Below are positions 1 through 8,598 of a stretch of 64,000 bases of DNA, one piece after another. Under the pieces are notes generated by a model that ran no database searches, had not been told where the DNA came from, and saw only the letters and a program-made list of their open reading frames with translations. The stretch is from Deltaproteobacteria bacterium (GTDB lineage Bacteria > Myxococcota_A > Polyangia > JACPQR01): assembly GCA_016190375.1 (NCBI GenBank), contig JACPQR010000170.1:41705-105704 (forward strand). The letters are read 5' to 3'. Position 1 is the first letter of the stretch. Each line of letters starts with the position of its first letter. Both the position numbers and the translations under genes were made by a program.

Positions 1-1
1 G

Positions 2-715
2 CAGGATGACGGCGCGGGCGACTGCCCGACCCTCGAGGAGAACGGCGACCGGATGGTCCTGGAGGGCGGGTGCGAAGACGAGGATGGCAACGAGTGGCAG
101 GGGCGCATGACCGCGGTCGGCATCGAGTCGGAGGCGGGCGGGACCATCACGTACGAAGGCTTCGGGTTCGCCAGCCTCGAGGAGTGCGGCCGGGACGTCC
201 TCGTCTACGACGGCACGCTGGCGGGCGAACGATCAGGGGACGGCCCCGTGGAGTTCGAGGCCGACCTCCGTCTCGAGGGTGAAAACGGCTGCACGGGCAT
301 GGAGATGACGGCGGACTGGGACTACTCCGGGGTGCTCGAGCAGTCGGGCGACGACGCGGACCACGACGGCGAGCCCGATGTCGGCCGGTGGAACGGAACG
401 GGCAGCGTGTCGCACTCCGAGATTGGAGAGGTCGAGGCGCTCACCACCGACGAGGTCGTCGACGGCACGGCCTGCTCGACCGAGGCCGCATCCGGCACGA
501 CCGAGCTGCGTGCGGGCGGTCAGGTCGCGATCATCACCTACGACGGCGCGACCGATTGCGACCCCGGGTCTACGGTCACGTGGACCCTCGACGGAGTGGA
601 TCAGGGAGAGGTCTCGGGCGTGCAATGCTCCATCGGTCAACCGGCAGCCCCCGGGCGCTCCGGCTGGCTCGCTGCGCTGTGGCCCGTGGTGCTCCTGGTG
701 CGCAAGCTCCGGTAG
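2..715 (+). CDS. C-terminal part of a secreted protein with a C-terminal membrane/sorting-like tail (5' end outside window)
   Basis: The reading frame is open from base 2 to a stop at 713-715, giving 237 residues with no start required inside the window, so the gene is cut by the window edge. The visible protein is acidic, Gly/Asp-rich and has a few cysteines, typical of the exported proteins elsewhere in the window. The last 20 or so residues are a short hydrophobic stretch (LAALWPVVLLV) followed by a basic KLR end, a layout that resembles C-terminal sorting tails of myxobacterial surface proteins. I do not recognise the family of the main domain. Confidence 0.6.
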   Translation, partial: QDDGAGDCPTLEENGDRMVLEGGCEDEDGNEWQGRMTAVGIESEAGGTITYEGFGFASLEECGRDVLVYDGTLAGERSGDGPVEFEADLRLEGENGCTGMEMTADWDYSGVLEQSGDDADHDGEPDVGRWNGTGSVSHSEIGEVEALTTDEVVDGTACSTEAASGTTELRAGGQVAIITYDGATDCDPGSTVTWTLDGVDQGEVSGVQCSIGQPAAPGRSGWLAALWPVVLLVRKLR

Positions 716-756
716 CCCGAGCGCTCCGTCAGTCTGCCGCGAAAGCGCAGGTCCAG

Positions 757-906
757 GTGAGCCGCGACGGGGCGATCCTCGGCGCGTACGCGGACGTCCG
801 CGACGGCGGAGCTCGAGTGCACTTCTTCCAGGTCAGCACCCGCCGCGCGGACGATCCGGTCCTCTTGCTTCTGATCGGCTTGCGAAGGCGCCTGGCCGAG
901 GTATGA
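757..906 (+). CDS. Possible 49-residue small protein or gene remnant
   Basis: A GTG at 757 opens a 49-codon frame ending in TGA at 904-906, just upstream of the BON-domain gene. The third codon positions are G/C-rich like real genes here. The product has a central hydrophobic patch (VLLLLIGL). No ribosome binding site stands out and no family is recognised. It may be a small gene, the tail of a decayed gene, or chance. Confidence 0.2.
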   Translation: MSRDGAILGAYADVRDGGARVHFFQVSTRRADDPVLLLLIGLRRRLAEV

Positions 907-930
907 GGACTGTGCGGAGCGAGGTGCAGC

Positions 931-1353
931 ATGGCCCGTCCTGTCATTCCGCCGCCCGGAGAAGAGAGTCAGGTCCACGGCTATCCGGCTCACCATGGCG
1001 GCGCAAAGCCCGAGGGCTCCTTCGGCGCGGGCGTCGGCGCGCATCCAGGCCCGTGGGAGGAGCCCGCAATCGGAGCGAGCCTGCCGGGCTTCGTCCGCGC
1101 CCACGAGGAGCCCGCCCGTCCCGGCCGTAGGTCCCGCTACAGGCGCACGGACGAGCGCATCGTGCGGGCGATCGAGGAGCTGCTACGCAAGACTTACCTC
1201 GACGCGAGCTCCGTCTCGTTCGAGGTGAGCGCGGGTGTGGTGACGCTGCGAGGAACAGTGCGCTCGCAGATCGACCGGCGGACCGCCGTCGATCTCGTCG
1301 AGACCGCCACCGGTGTGAGGCGCGTGATCGACCGGCTGGAGGTGAAAGCCTGA
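931..1353 (+). CDS. BON-domain protein
   Basis: 140 residues. The first 70 are Pro/Gly-rich and probably disordered. Residues about 72-138 form a BON domain (alpha-beta fold, named for bacterial OsmY and nodulation proteins): a helix around RIVRAIEELL, then SFEVSAGVVTLRGTV, and the closing VETATGVRRVIDRLEV that matches the 'GV..V.n.L.V' end of BON repeats. BON domains are thought to bind phospholipid or other hydrophobic ligands. Only one copy is present and there is no signal peptide, so it is probably cytosolic. A purine-rich stretch (GGAGCGAGG) precedes the ATG. It is followed by a terminator-like hairpin, so it is probably a single-gene unit. Confidence 0.75.
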   Translation: MARPVIPPPGEESQVHGYPAHHGGAKPEGSFGAGVGAHPGPWEEPAIGASLPGFVRAHEEPARPGRRSRYRRTDERIVRAIEELLRKTYLDASSVSFEVSAGVVTLRGTVRSQIDRRTAVDLVETATGVRRVIDRLEVKA

Positions 1354-1370
1354 AGAAAAGTCCGCCGCGG

Positions 1371-1399
1371 AAGGATCGCGCCCGCGATTCCCTTTTCTG
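1371..1399 (+). terminator. Terminator-like hairpin after the BON gene
   Basis: ATCGCG and CGCGAT (1375-1380 and 1383-1388) form a 6-bp stem with a CC loop, extended by GG/CC pairs across a one-base bulge. It is followed at once by CCTTTTCTG. The U-rich tail and the position 18 bases after the BON stop codon suit an intrinsic terminator, which would separate that gene from the kinase gene downstream. Confidence 0.45.
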
Positions 1400-1436
1400 T
1401 TGATGGAGCAAGCCTGCCGGCGGTACTAGCGCGTCG

Positions 1437-4199
1437 ATGGCGAAGTCGGGGGAGAGCATCGAAGGGCTCGGGGAGGATCCGCGCCGGGACGGCTGCGATG
1501 CCCGGCTGGCCGTCCTCGCGGACGCGTGCCGCCGTAACCAAGACGGCCCCGTCGACGTCCGCGCCACGCTGGGCCGGCTCGCGCCAATGCTGGCGAAGAC
1601 GATCGGCGACCGCTGCGCGATCCACGTCGTGGGCCCGGGCAAGGAGCTCGAGCTCGCCGCGGTCTGCGACGGCCCGGGTGACCGGCCGACGGATCCGGTT
1701 TCGCTGGAGCTCCCGCGGGCGGTCCTCGCCTCCGGCCAGCCGATCCTCGAGCCCGGCGCCTCGGGACGTCGCGCGATCGCCGTGCCGATCCTGGCGCGAG
1801 GCCGCGTCCTCGGAACGATCTGCGCTTTCGGGGACGAGCGCGCCGCCGCCCATGTCGCGGACGACGTCGCGTTCCTGGAGGGCATCGCGACCAGGGCGGC
1901 ATGCGCGCTCGAGGCGTCGCGGACGTGGCAGGAGCAGGCGACCGCCACGATGCGCGCCGAGGTCGCGGCGGAGCGCAGCCAGAGGCTCTGGGAGGTCACG
2001 GCGGCGCTCTCCGAAGCGGTGACGAGCGAGCAGGTCGCGGCGGTGATGGCGCAGCGCGCGGTCCCGGCGCTCGGTGGCTCGTGCGGCGCCGTGGCGCTCG
2101 CGTGCGAGGAGAGCTCGGACCTTCGCGTCGTCGCGCTGGTCGACCAGTCCGGCGGCGTGACGCGCGGCGCCAAGCGTATCCCGCTCGCGGCGCACTCTCC
2201 GCTCGCGGACGCGGCCCGCACCTGCACGCCCGTGCTCCTGGCGAGCCGCGAGGCGGCGATCGCCCGGTATCCCGACCTCGAGGACCGGCTCCGCGAATGG
2301 GGGTGCGAGGCGATGGTCGCCTTCCCCGTGATGACGTCGAGATCGGTCCTGGGAGTCCTCGGTCTCGGCTACTCCGGCCCTCGCGAGCTCGACAGAGAGG
2401 TCGTGGACCTCGCGTTCCTCCAGACCGTGGCGACCCTGTGCGCGCAGGCGCTCGACCGGGCCCGGCTGTACGAGGCGGCCCAGCGGGAACGCCGGCGCGC
2501 TGGCCTGCTCGCCGAGACCAGCAGGATACTCTCCGGTTCCCTCGACTACAGGTCGACGGTCGAGGCGGCCGCGCGGTGCGCCCTGACCTGGTTCGCGGAC
2601 ATCGCGGCCGTCGACCTGTTCCAGCTCGGAGCGCACGACCCCGTGCACACCGTCATCGCGGGCGTCGATCCCGAGCTCGAGCGTCTCGCGCGGGAGGTCC
2701 GGGAGCACGAGGCTCTCGGTCCTTCCCACCCGATCTCCGTCGTCCTCAAGACCGGCAGGGCGATGGCCGTCGACACCACGTCGCCTCCGTCCGAGGAACG
2801 CGATGCCGATCCGGTTCGAGGAGAGCGCATCCGGGCGCTCGGCACCCGGTCGACCCTCATGGTTCCGCTCACGGCACACGGGACGATCGGCGTCATGACG
2901 TTCGTGTCGACTCAGCGATGCTACGGTCCGGACGACGTGGCGCTCGCCGAGGAGCTCGGCCGTCGCGCGGGTGTCGCGATCGACCACGCCAGGCTCCACG
3001 CGCGGGTCCGCGACGAGGGCGAGCACCTGCGAACGGCTCACCAGCAGGCGCGCGAGGCCAACCGGATCAAGGACGACTTCCTTGCCACGGTGTCGCACGA
3101 GCTACGCACGCCGCTGAACGCGATCCTCGGCTGGGCCACGCTCCTGCGCTCTCGAGGTGGCCCGGAGGACATCGTTCGGGGCCTCGACGTGATCGAGCGC
3201 AACGCCCGCGCCCAGGCGCGGATCATCGAGGACGTCCTCGACGTCTCGCGCATCATCACCGGCAAGCTGCGGCTCGACTTCAAGCCCGTCGACGTCGAGG
3301 CGGTCATCGGGGCCGCGATCGATGTGGTCGCGCCGACGGCCGAGGCCAAGGGCGTCGACTTCGAAGCCCGCGTCGGCGCGGAGGGATGCAGGGTCAGGGG
3401 CGACCCGGACCGGCTCCAGCAGGTCGTCTGGAATCTCCTGTCGAACGCAGTGAAGTTCACGCCACGGGGAGGTCGGGTCGTCCTCGGGCTCGAGCGCGAC
3501 GGCCCGAGCGTGCGGATCCAGGTCGCGGACACCGGCCGCGGCATCGACTCCGATTTCCTTCCGCACGCCTTCGAGCGTTTCCGTCAGGCCGACAGCTCCC
3601 CGAACCGCTCCCACTCGGGTCTGGGGCTGGGTCTGGCCATCGTCCGCCATCTGGTCGAGCTGCACGGCGGCGAGGTCAGCGCACAGAGCCCCGGGCCCGA
3701 CCAGGGCACCACCTTCACCGTGCGACTGCCTCTTCTCGAATCGGATGAACCGGCCGGCATCGCCATCGAGGGGCAGCCGATCGCGCCGCCGGCGTCCGCC
3801 CGAGCGCACCCGCCGGCGCTCGACAGGCTGCACGTCCTCGTGTGCGACGACGAGCCGGATGCCCGCGCTTTCCTCCTCGAGGCGTTGACCGGCAGCGGCG
3901 CCGACGTGACCTCGGTCGCCTCCGCCTCCGAGGTCCTCCGCGTGCTGGCCAGCCTTCGCCCCGACGTCCTCGTGAGCGACATCGGGATGCCGCAGACCGA
4001 CGGCTACGAGCTGATGCGGCGGATCCGAGCGCTGCCGGCGTGCGACGGGGGGATGATCCCGGCCATCGCGCTCACTGCGTATGCCCGGCGCGAGGACGCC
4101 CGTCGTGCCTTCGCCGTGGGCTATCAGCGCCACGTGCCCAAGCCGGTGGACGTCGAGGAGCTGGTCGTGGCGGTGGCCGAGGTGCTCGGCAGGCTCTGA
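1437..4199 (+). CDS. Hybrid sensor histidine kinase, GAF x3 - HisKA - HATPase - receiver
   Basis: 920 residues, no membrane segment, so a cytosolic sensor. Residues 1-165, 175-350 and 355-530 each look like GAF domains, the first two fairly diverged. The HisKA motif SHELRTPLNAILG places the phospho-accepting histidine at His554. The HATPase part shows NLLSNAVKF (N box), DTGRGID (G1) and SGLGLGLAI (G2). A C-terminal receiver (about 800-920) has the acidic pair in CDDEPD, the phospho-acceptor Asp848 in SDIGMPQTDG and the conserved lysine in PKPVD. No output regulator is adjacent, so it is an orphan hybrid kinase that must pass phosphate to a partner elsewhere. The signal is not deducible; GAF domains can bind small ligands or sense redox state. 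The ATG at 1437 lacks a strong Shine-Dalgarno, so the exact start is a little uncertain. Confidence 0.9.
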   Translation: MAKSGESIEGLGEDPRRDGCDARLAVLADACRRNQDGPVDVRATLGRLAPMLAKTIGDRCAIHVVGPGKELELAAVCDGPGDRPTDPVSLELPRAVLASGQPILEPGASGRRAIAVPILARGRVLGTICAFGDERAAAHVADDVAFLEGIATRAACALEASRTWQEQATATMRAEVAAERSQRLWEVTAALSEAVTSEQVAAVMAQRAVPALGGSCGAVALACEESSDLRVVALVDQSGGVTRGAKRIPLAAHSPLADAARTCTPVLLASREAAIARYPDLEDRLREWGCEAMVAFPVMTSRSVLGVLGLGYSGPRELDREVVDLAFLQTVATLCAQALDRARLYEAAQRERRRAGLLAETSRILSGSLDYRSTVEAAARCALTWFADIAAVDLFQLGAHDPVHTVIAGVDPELERLAREVREHEALGPSHPISVVLKTGRAMAVDTTSPPSEERDADPVRGERIRALGTRSTLMVPLTAHGTIGVMTFVSTQRCYGPDDVALAEELGRRAGVAIDHARLHARVRDEGEHLRTAHQQAREANRIKDDFLATVSHELRTPLNAILGWATLLRSRGGPEDIVRGLDVIERNARAQARIIEDVLDVSRIITGKLRLDFKPVDVEAVIGAAIDVVAPTAEAKGVDFEARVGAEGCRVRGDPDRLQQVVWNLLSNAVKFTPRGGRVVLGLERDGPSVRIQVADTGRGIDSDFLPHAFERFRQADSSPNRSHSGLGLGLAIVRHLVELHGGEVSAQSPGPDQGTTFTVRLPLLESDEPAGIAIEGQPIAPPASARAHPPALDRLHVLVCDDEPDARAFLLEALTGSGADVTSVASASEVLRVLASLRPDVLVSDIGMPQTDGYELMRRIRALPACDGGMIPAIALTAYARREDARRAFAVGYQRHVPKPVDVEELVVAVAEVLGRL

Positions 4200-4208
4200 C
4201 GAACGCGG

Positions 4209-4844
4209 CTACCTGATCATGTCGAAGCGCCGCTCGCCCGGCGCGGTCGGGCCCTGCCCCGCTCCCGGCCACAGGACGACGATGGCGACGCCGGAGCAGA
4301 AGACCGGGTTGACCTCCCCGAAGATGCGGCTGTCGATCGCCATCGTCTTCCGGTTGTCCGCGATCAGGAAGTAGCCGCTTCGCACGCGGCGCGGTGCCAT
4401 CTCCATTCGCGCCGAGCTCGAGTGCATCGAGACGTGGTAGGTGGCGCCCGAGCCCGATCCCATCGTCTCCTCGCGGATGCCTAGCCGGTAGGTCCGGCTG
4501 GTCAGGGCGTCGTTCAGGACGTAGCTCGGCGGCGTGGGCACCTCGGTGCCGACCCGGTCGCCGTTGATGATCGGGACCCCGCGCTGGATCGCGACCGTGT
4601 CGCCGGGCATCCCGAAGACGCGGCCCCAGACACGACGACCCGGGACCTGCGGGTGATTGCACAGGACGACGTCGCCGCGCCGGACCGTCGCGGGAGTCAG
4701 AAGCACGATCCGGTCGCCGAGGAGCAGCGTAGGCGCCATCTCGTTGTTCGGGACCTCTTCGACGTCGATGAGCCAGGCGCGCGCGGCGGCCCCGATCGCG
4801 ACGACCACCACGAGCCAGAGGAACGTCCGCCGCGAGATCCTCAC
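4209..4844 (-). CDS. Signal peptidase I (S26) homologue lacking the catalytic dyad
   Basis: 211 residues. One N-terminal membrane anchor (about 8-25) is followed by the S26 signal-peptidase fold. Structural motifs are clear: MAPTLLLGDRIVL (36-48), GMPGD (78-82) and the ADNR...DSRIFG block (162-176). The catalytic positions are changed. In the motif SxSMxPTL the serine is replaced by Glu35 (NNEMAPTL), and in KRxxGxPGD the lysine is replaced by Gly74 (GRVFGMPGD). Both members of the Ser/Lys dyad are therefore missing, so it is unlikely to cleave signal peptides by the normal mechanism. The surviving fold argues for a retained non-catalytic role rather than decay. A true lepB must be elsewhere. 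It converges on the kinase gene, with 9 bp between stop codons. Confidence 0.8.
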   Translation of the reverse strand: MRISRRTFLWLVVVVAIGAAARAWLIDVEEVPNNEMAPTLLLGDRIVLLTPATVRRGDVVLCNHPQVPGRRVWGRVFGMPGDTVAIQRGVPIINGDRVGTEVPTPPSYVLNDALTSRTYRLGIREETMGSGSGATYHVSMHSSSARMEMAPRRVRSGYFLIADNRKTMAIDSRIFGEVNPVFCSGVAIVVLWPGAGQGPTAPGERRFDMIR

Positions 4845-4880
4845 TTGCTCGAGGATAACAAGCGCGAGCAGGTCGGCCCC

Positions 4881-4892
4881 GGAAGATCTTCC
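4881..4892. promoter_or_regulatory. 12-bp perfect palindrome in a divergent intergenic region
   Basis: GGAAGATCTTCC is a perfect palindrome lying between two divergent genes (signal-peptidase-like on the minus strand, small membrane protein on the plus strand). It is a candidate operator or half of a promoter element. No specific regulator can be assigned. Confidence 0.25.
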
Positions 4893-4944
4893 TGCGACGT
4901 CGCCCCTTGCGCTACAAGAGCGCTTCAGGGAGGGTGACCAGCGA

Positions 4945-5382
4945 ATGCCGGCCGAGGGCGTGCTCCTTCTCGTGTCGCTGATCGGCGCTGCCCTCGCGGT
5001 GTGCGGGCTCGTCGCCTGGATGATCTGGTCGGCGGCACGCGGTCCGAAGGTCGTGGAGGTGAGGACCGGCGACGGCCGGACCTTCAGGAAGTGGCGCCTC
5101 CGCGTGCTGGGGCGGCTCTACGGCCCGATCGTCTGGTACCGCGCCAAGGGGCTCTTCAGCTTGAGGACCTTCGAGGACCACTTCGCCCTGGGGCTCTGGC
5201 TACGCCGCAGCTACTCGTTCGGGGACATCCAGCGGATCGAGCCCCTCCCGCAGCCGTTCGGCGGCCCCGCGATCAAGCTCTGGCTGGCCGACGGCTCGAC
5301 CTGGGCGATGTCGTTCTACGACGCGGCCCAGAAGGACGAGTTCCTGGGCCTTGCCGCGGCCCGGACCGGCCGGACGGTGTGA
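4945..5382 (+). CDS. Hypothetical single-pass membrane protein
   Basis: 145 residues beginning at the ATG at 4945, which is preceded by AGGGAGGGTGA. An N-terminal membrane helix (about 5-28, LLLVSLIGAALAVCGLVAWMIW) is followed by a small soluble domain rich in beta-strand patterns and aromatic residues. The soluble part (about 35-140) has a PH-like feel: RKWRLRVLGRLYGPIVWY, then an F/W-rich stretch, then IKLWLADGSTWAMSF. I do not recognise a named family. It is divergent from the signal-peptidase-like gene. Confidence 0.65.
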   Translation: MPAEGVLLLVSLIGAALAVCGLVAWMIWSAARGPKVVEVRTGDGRTFRKWRLRVLGRLYGPIVWYRAKGLFSLRTFEDHFALGLWLRRSYSFGDIQRIEPLPQPFGGPAIKLWLADGSTWAMSFYDAAQKDEFLGLAAARTGRTV

Positions 5383-5558
5383 GCGGCAGTTCACCCCGGA
5401 GTCGCCGGACCGTGTCCGCGCCTTCACACATGGTGGGTTTTCCCCTTACCGTTCCGGCGGCACCGTCGTTGCTCTCCATCTGATCCGTGCCCTGGCGGCG
5501 GCCCGATTGACCAGGCCGGTCCGCGAGGCCGGGGTGCGTCCACTCGAGGAGGGCAACC

Positions 5559-7436
5559 TTGAAAACGCTTCGCTGCAGCAGCACTTCGATCTCGTGCCTG
5601 GCTCTCGCCGTCGCTTCATTCGCAGGTTGTGGCGCACGAAAGGGGGACTGGGCCCTCGCCGGGACGGGGCCCGTCAACCTGGCAATCGAGGGCACCGTCG
5701 CCCGCGCGAGCACGGGCGGCTCACCGCCCGCTCCCGTCGATGGAGCGGAGGTGAGCGCCACGATCGTGGGCCGGCGCTCCGAGGTCGAGACCAGCACCGG
5801 CGATGACGGCGCCTTCCGGCTCGACGCGTCCGTCGAGCCAGGTGACACGCTCGTCGTCGGCTTTCGGGCGGAGGGCATGGCACCGCTCTTCCGGACCGTG
5901 CGCGCGTCGCCGGGCGCAACCATCACCCTCGACGTCACGCTCGAGGAGCTCGACCCCCTCGACTGCACGAGCGGGAACCGCTGCACGGTGAGCGGAAACG
6001 AGCTGTCGATCACCGGGCTGGCCGAGGGGATCCGCGGCGCCGCACGGGTCTTCAATCCCGTCACCGAGGCAGCGTCGTTCCCGGGCGGGTTCGACGACAG
6101 CGACGGCAACCTCCTCATCTCGGGTGTGTTCGCCTCGGTCGAGCTCACCGACTCGAGCGGCGAATCGGTGCACCAGCTCGACGAGCCGGCCACGCTGCGA
6201 ATGAGAATGCCGCGCGACACCTGGGGCGTCGTCGTCGACATCCGTCCCGACACCGACCGCATCGAGGTCCCGCTCTACGCGTTCGACGAGGACCTCGGGA
6301 CCTGGGTGCGCGACGGGGACGGATACCTCGAGGACGACCGCGGCGAGATCCTCGACGAAGACGTCCTGCCATCGATCCGCGACGGCAGCTTCCAGCGCTC
6401 GGTCGTCGCTTGTGGCGCCGTGAGCCACTTCTCCTACTGGAACGTGGACTGGCCCGTCTCGGCGCACGCCTGCATCAGCGGGACGATCCTCGACGACACG
6501 GGCCTGCCGGCCGAGGGCGCCGTCGTCAGCGTCTCCGGCTCGACGTACAACGGGACGTCCGCCCCCGTGACGGTCGGCCCCGACGGCCGCTTCTGCGTGG
6601 ACGTGATGAGGAGCGAGGGAGCGGACGACGTCGATCAGGACGGCATCCCCGGCGAGACCCATCGCGTCCTGGTTCGCGTCGTCTACCAGGGCGAGATCTA
6701 CGACGGTGGCGAGCACGAGACGCCCCTCGAACAGGGCACCTGCGGCGATCCGGGCTGCGAGGATCTCGGCTTCATCGCGCTCGGCGAGGCCACACGAATC
6801 ACCGCCTCACGCTGCGTCCTTCGTGGCCGCGTCGTCGATCCGAGCGACCAGCCCGTGTCAGGCGCCCTCGTCTTCGGCCTCGACGGCGGGCTGGCCAGCG
6901 AGATCGCGGCCGTGATGTGCGCGGGCTGGGAGGAGGGCTGCACGTTCTTTGCCTCGACCGCCGAGGACGGCTCGTTCGAGCTCGCCCTCCCGATCCTCGA
7001 CAGCGTTCGCCTGCAGGCGTCGTCGGTCGAGCAAACGCCAGGGGGTCGCACGATCTTCCGGATGGGCGACGCCCTCGTGCGCGGCTGCCCCGCGGCGCCC
7101 GTCGAGATACGGCTCGACGAGGGCTTCGAGACGTTCCAGGTCGAGGTCGAGGTCGAGGGCGATCGTATCTCGTGGACACCGCCGGAGCCGGCAAACGCCG
7201 TCTCCGTGATGGGCCGTGACTTCCTGAGCGGCTGGACGATCGTGGACTGGACGGGAGGGTTTCTGCCGCCGGTCACCCATGGCGTCGTTCCCGATGGCGC
7301 CGACCTCGCCCTGCCCTGGGGACGAGGCGACCCGGCCCCCATGTCGAGCGGCGACCTCGTGATGGTCTACATGACCGGGACGTCGGAGGAGTCGGGGCTT
7401 TCCTACGTGGGCATCGGCCAGGGCGTCGTGCCCTAA
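5559..7436 (+). CDS. Lipoprotein with carboxypeptidase-regulatory-like (Ig-fold) domains
   Basis: 625 residues. The start is a TTG at 5559 with a strong GAGGAGGG site upstream. The signal peptide ends in the lipobox FAGC (Cys24), so the protein is probably anchored in the outer membrane. Three segments look like carboxypeptidase regulatory-like beta-sandwich domains: about 25-110 (EGTVARA...DGAEVSATIVG), 305-400 (SGTILDDTGLPAEGAVVSVSG) and 410-500 (LRGRVVDPSDQPVSGALVFG). The pattern GxVxDxxGxPvxGA is diagnostic. Paired cysteines occur between domains. No enzymatic motif is seen; such domains usually act as spacers or adhesion modules. The 176 bp upstream hold no gene. Confidence 0.75.
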   Translation: MKTLRCSSTSISCLALAVASFAGCGARKGDWALAGTGPVNLAIEGTVARASTGGSPPAPVDGAEVSATIVGRRSEVETSTGDDGAFRLDASVEPGDTLVVGFRAEGMAPLFRTVRASPGATITLDVTLEELDPLDCTSGNRCTVSGNELSITGLAEGIRGAARVFNPVTEAASFPGGFDDSDGNLLISGVFASVELTDSSGESVHQLDEPATLRMRMPRDTWGVVVDIRPDTDRIEVPLYAFDEDLGTWVRDGDGYLEDDRGEILDEDVLPSIRDGSFQRSVVACGAVSHFSYWNVDWPVSAHACISGTILDDTGLPAEGAVVSVSGSTYNGTSAPVTVGPDGRFCVDVMRSEGADDVDQDGIPGETHRVLVRVVYQGEIYDGGEHETPLEQGTCGDPGCEDLGFIALGEATRITASRCVLRGRVVDPSDQPVSGALVFGLDGGLASEIAAVMCAGWEEGCTFFASTAEDGSFELALPILDSVRLQASSVEQTPGGRTIFRMGDALVRGCPAAPVEIRLDEGFETFQVEVEVEGDRISWTPPEPANAVSVMGRDFLSGWTIVDWTGGFLPPVTHGVVPDGADLALPWGRGDPAPMSSGDLVMVYMTGTSEESGLSYVGIGQGVVP

Positions 7437-7477
7437 TACTTGCGCGGCGAGCGCGAGCTGGGGTCTCCTCCGGGCCC

Positions 7478-8488
7478 ATGGGCGAGAGCGTGAAGCGCGC
7501 GCTGGTGATGTCGGGCGGCGGGGCCAAGGGGATCTGGGAGGTCGGTTGCCTGTCGCGACTCCTCGAGAAGGAGCGCGATCTGGACTTCGATTTCTTCCTC
7601 GGCGTCTCGGCGGGGTCGCTGAATGCCACGTTCCTCGCCCAGGCTCCGATGGAGGACGGCTGCGGAGGCACCCGGAGCAAGGAGGCCCTGCGCGACCAGG
7701 CGGCCGCGCTCGCCCGGATCTGGCACGACGAGATCCAGGGAACCTCGGACGTCTACGAAGGCGACATCGGGGAGAAGATCGGGCTCGGGCAGATGATCGC
7801 CGTGGGCATCTTCGGCAAGGACAGCCTCGCGGACGCGGCGCCGATCAGGAGCCTCATCGACAGGTACGTCGACCCCGCCCTGCTCGCGCGATCGAAGCGG
7901 CAGTTGCACATCGGCGCCGCATCGCTTCAGTCGGGCGCCTACTTTCCTTTCGACCAGAGCACCACGGACATCCGCCTCGCCGTGAAAGCGAGCACCGCCG
8001 TTCCCGGGATCTTCGCGCCGATCGAGTGGGAGAGGGACCTCCTGGTCGACGGCGCGATCCGCAACAACACGCCGCTCGGAAAGGCGTTCGACGCCAGGCC
8101 CGAGATCGAGATCTACGTCATCCAGACCTCGCCGATCGAGGGCCACGTTCCGGCCGAGGTCTGGGACATGAGGCACAAGAGCGCCCTCGATGTCCTCTAC
8201 CGGATCGCGGTCATCATGTCGGACGAGGTCCTCAGGGACGACATCGTCGGCGCTCGCGAGTGGAACCGCGCCATCAAGGCGCTCGAGGACGTCAAGGTCG
8301 CCGTCCCCGCGGCCGCTGCCGCGATCGACGCCGAGATCGCCAAGCTCGGCAAGATCCGCGTGCCGACACGCATCTACGCGCCGCCCGAGAAGCTCCTCGA
8401 CGACGAGCTGATCTTCGACAAGCGCGACCTCGACGAGATGTGGCTCAAGGGCCGCGCCCGGGCCGACCAGCCGCCGACCGTCTGGTGA
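7478..8488 (+). CDS. Patatin-like phospholipase
   Basis: 336 residues. The patatin fold is shown by the oxyanion loop SGGGAKG (about 12-18), the nucleophile elbow GVSAGS (catalytic Ser, GxSxG) and the catalytic Asp in LLVDGAIRNNTPL. This Ser/Asp dyad hydrolyses acyl-ester bonds of phospholipids or other lipids. There is no signal peptide or membrane helix, so the protein is cytosolic unless exported by another route. The C-terminal third is alpha-helical and charged. It is followed 15 bp downstream by a long perfect hairpin. Membrane lipid turnover is the likely role; the substrate cannot be read from sequence. Confidence 0.85.
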   Translation: MGESVKRALVMSGGGAKGIWEVGCLSRLLEKERDLDFDFFLGVSAGSLNATFLAQAPMEDGCGGTRSKEALRDQAAALARIWHDEIQGTSDVYEGDIGEKIGLGQMIAVGIFGKDSLADAAPIRSLIDRYVDPALLARSKRQLHIGAASLQSGAYFPFDQSTTDIRLAVKASTAVPGIFAPIEWERDLLVDGAIRNNTPLGKAFDARPEIEIYVIQTSPIEGHVPAEVWDMRHKSALDVLYRIAVIMSDEVLRDDIVGAREWNRAIKALEDVKVAVPAAAAAIDAEIAKLGKIRVPTRIYAPPEKLLDDELIFDKRDLDEMWLKGRARADQPPTVW

Positions 8489-8503
8489 CCGGCAACGTGC
8501 TGA

Positions 8504-8561
8504 GGGGACGAGGTTAACAAGTTCACGAATCGAGTTTGGTGAACTTGTTAACCTCGTCCCC
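8504..8561. repeat. Perfect 23-bp inverted repeat (long hairpin)
   Basis: The left arm (8504-8526) begins GGGGACGAGGTTAAC and ends AAGTTCAC. The right arm (8539-8561) is its exact reverse complement, and the loop is 12 bases. The arms are markedly more AT-rich than the surroundings and contain GTTAAC. There is no T-run. It lies between the patatin stop and the next gene, so it could end transcription, but its length, base composition and GGGGAC ends look more like a small mobile or REP-type element. Confidence 0.7.
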
Positions 8562-8598
8562 CCGTAGCGACCGGGCCGAGTCGGTGTACCATCGCGTG

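Noticed and set aside
1194..3098. 634-codon minus-strand frame opposite the GAF kinase
   Set aside because: The plus strand has an uninterrupted kinase; the minus frame has no recognised domain.
8536..8598. Upstream ATG start for the Asp-Gly lipoprotein
   Set aside because: That start lies inside the perfect hairpin and would add residues before the signal sequence; the GTG at 8599 is more sensible.
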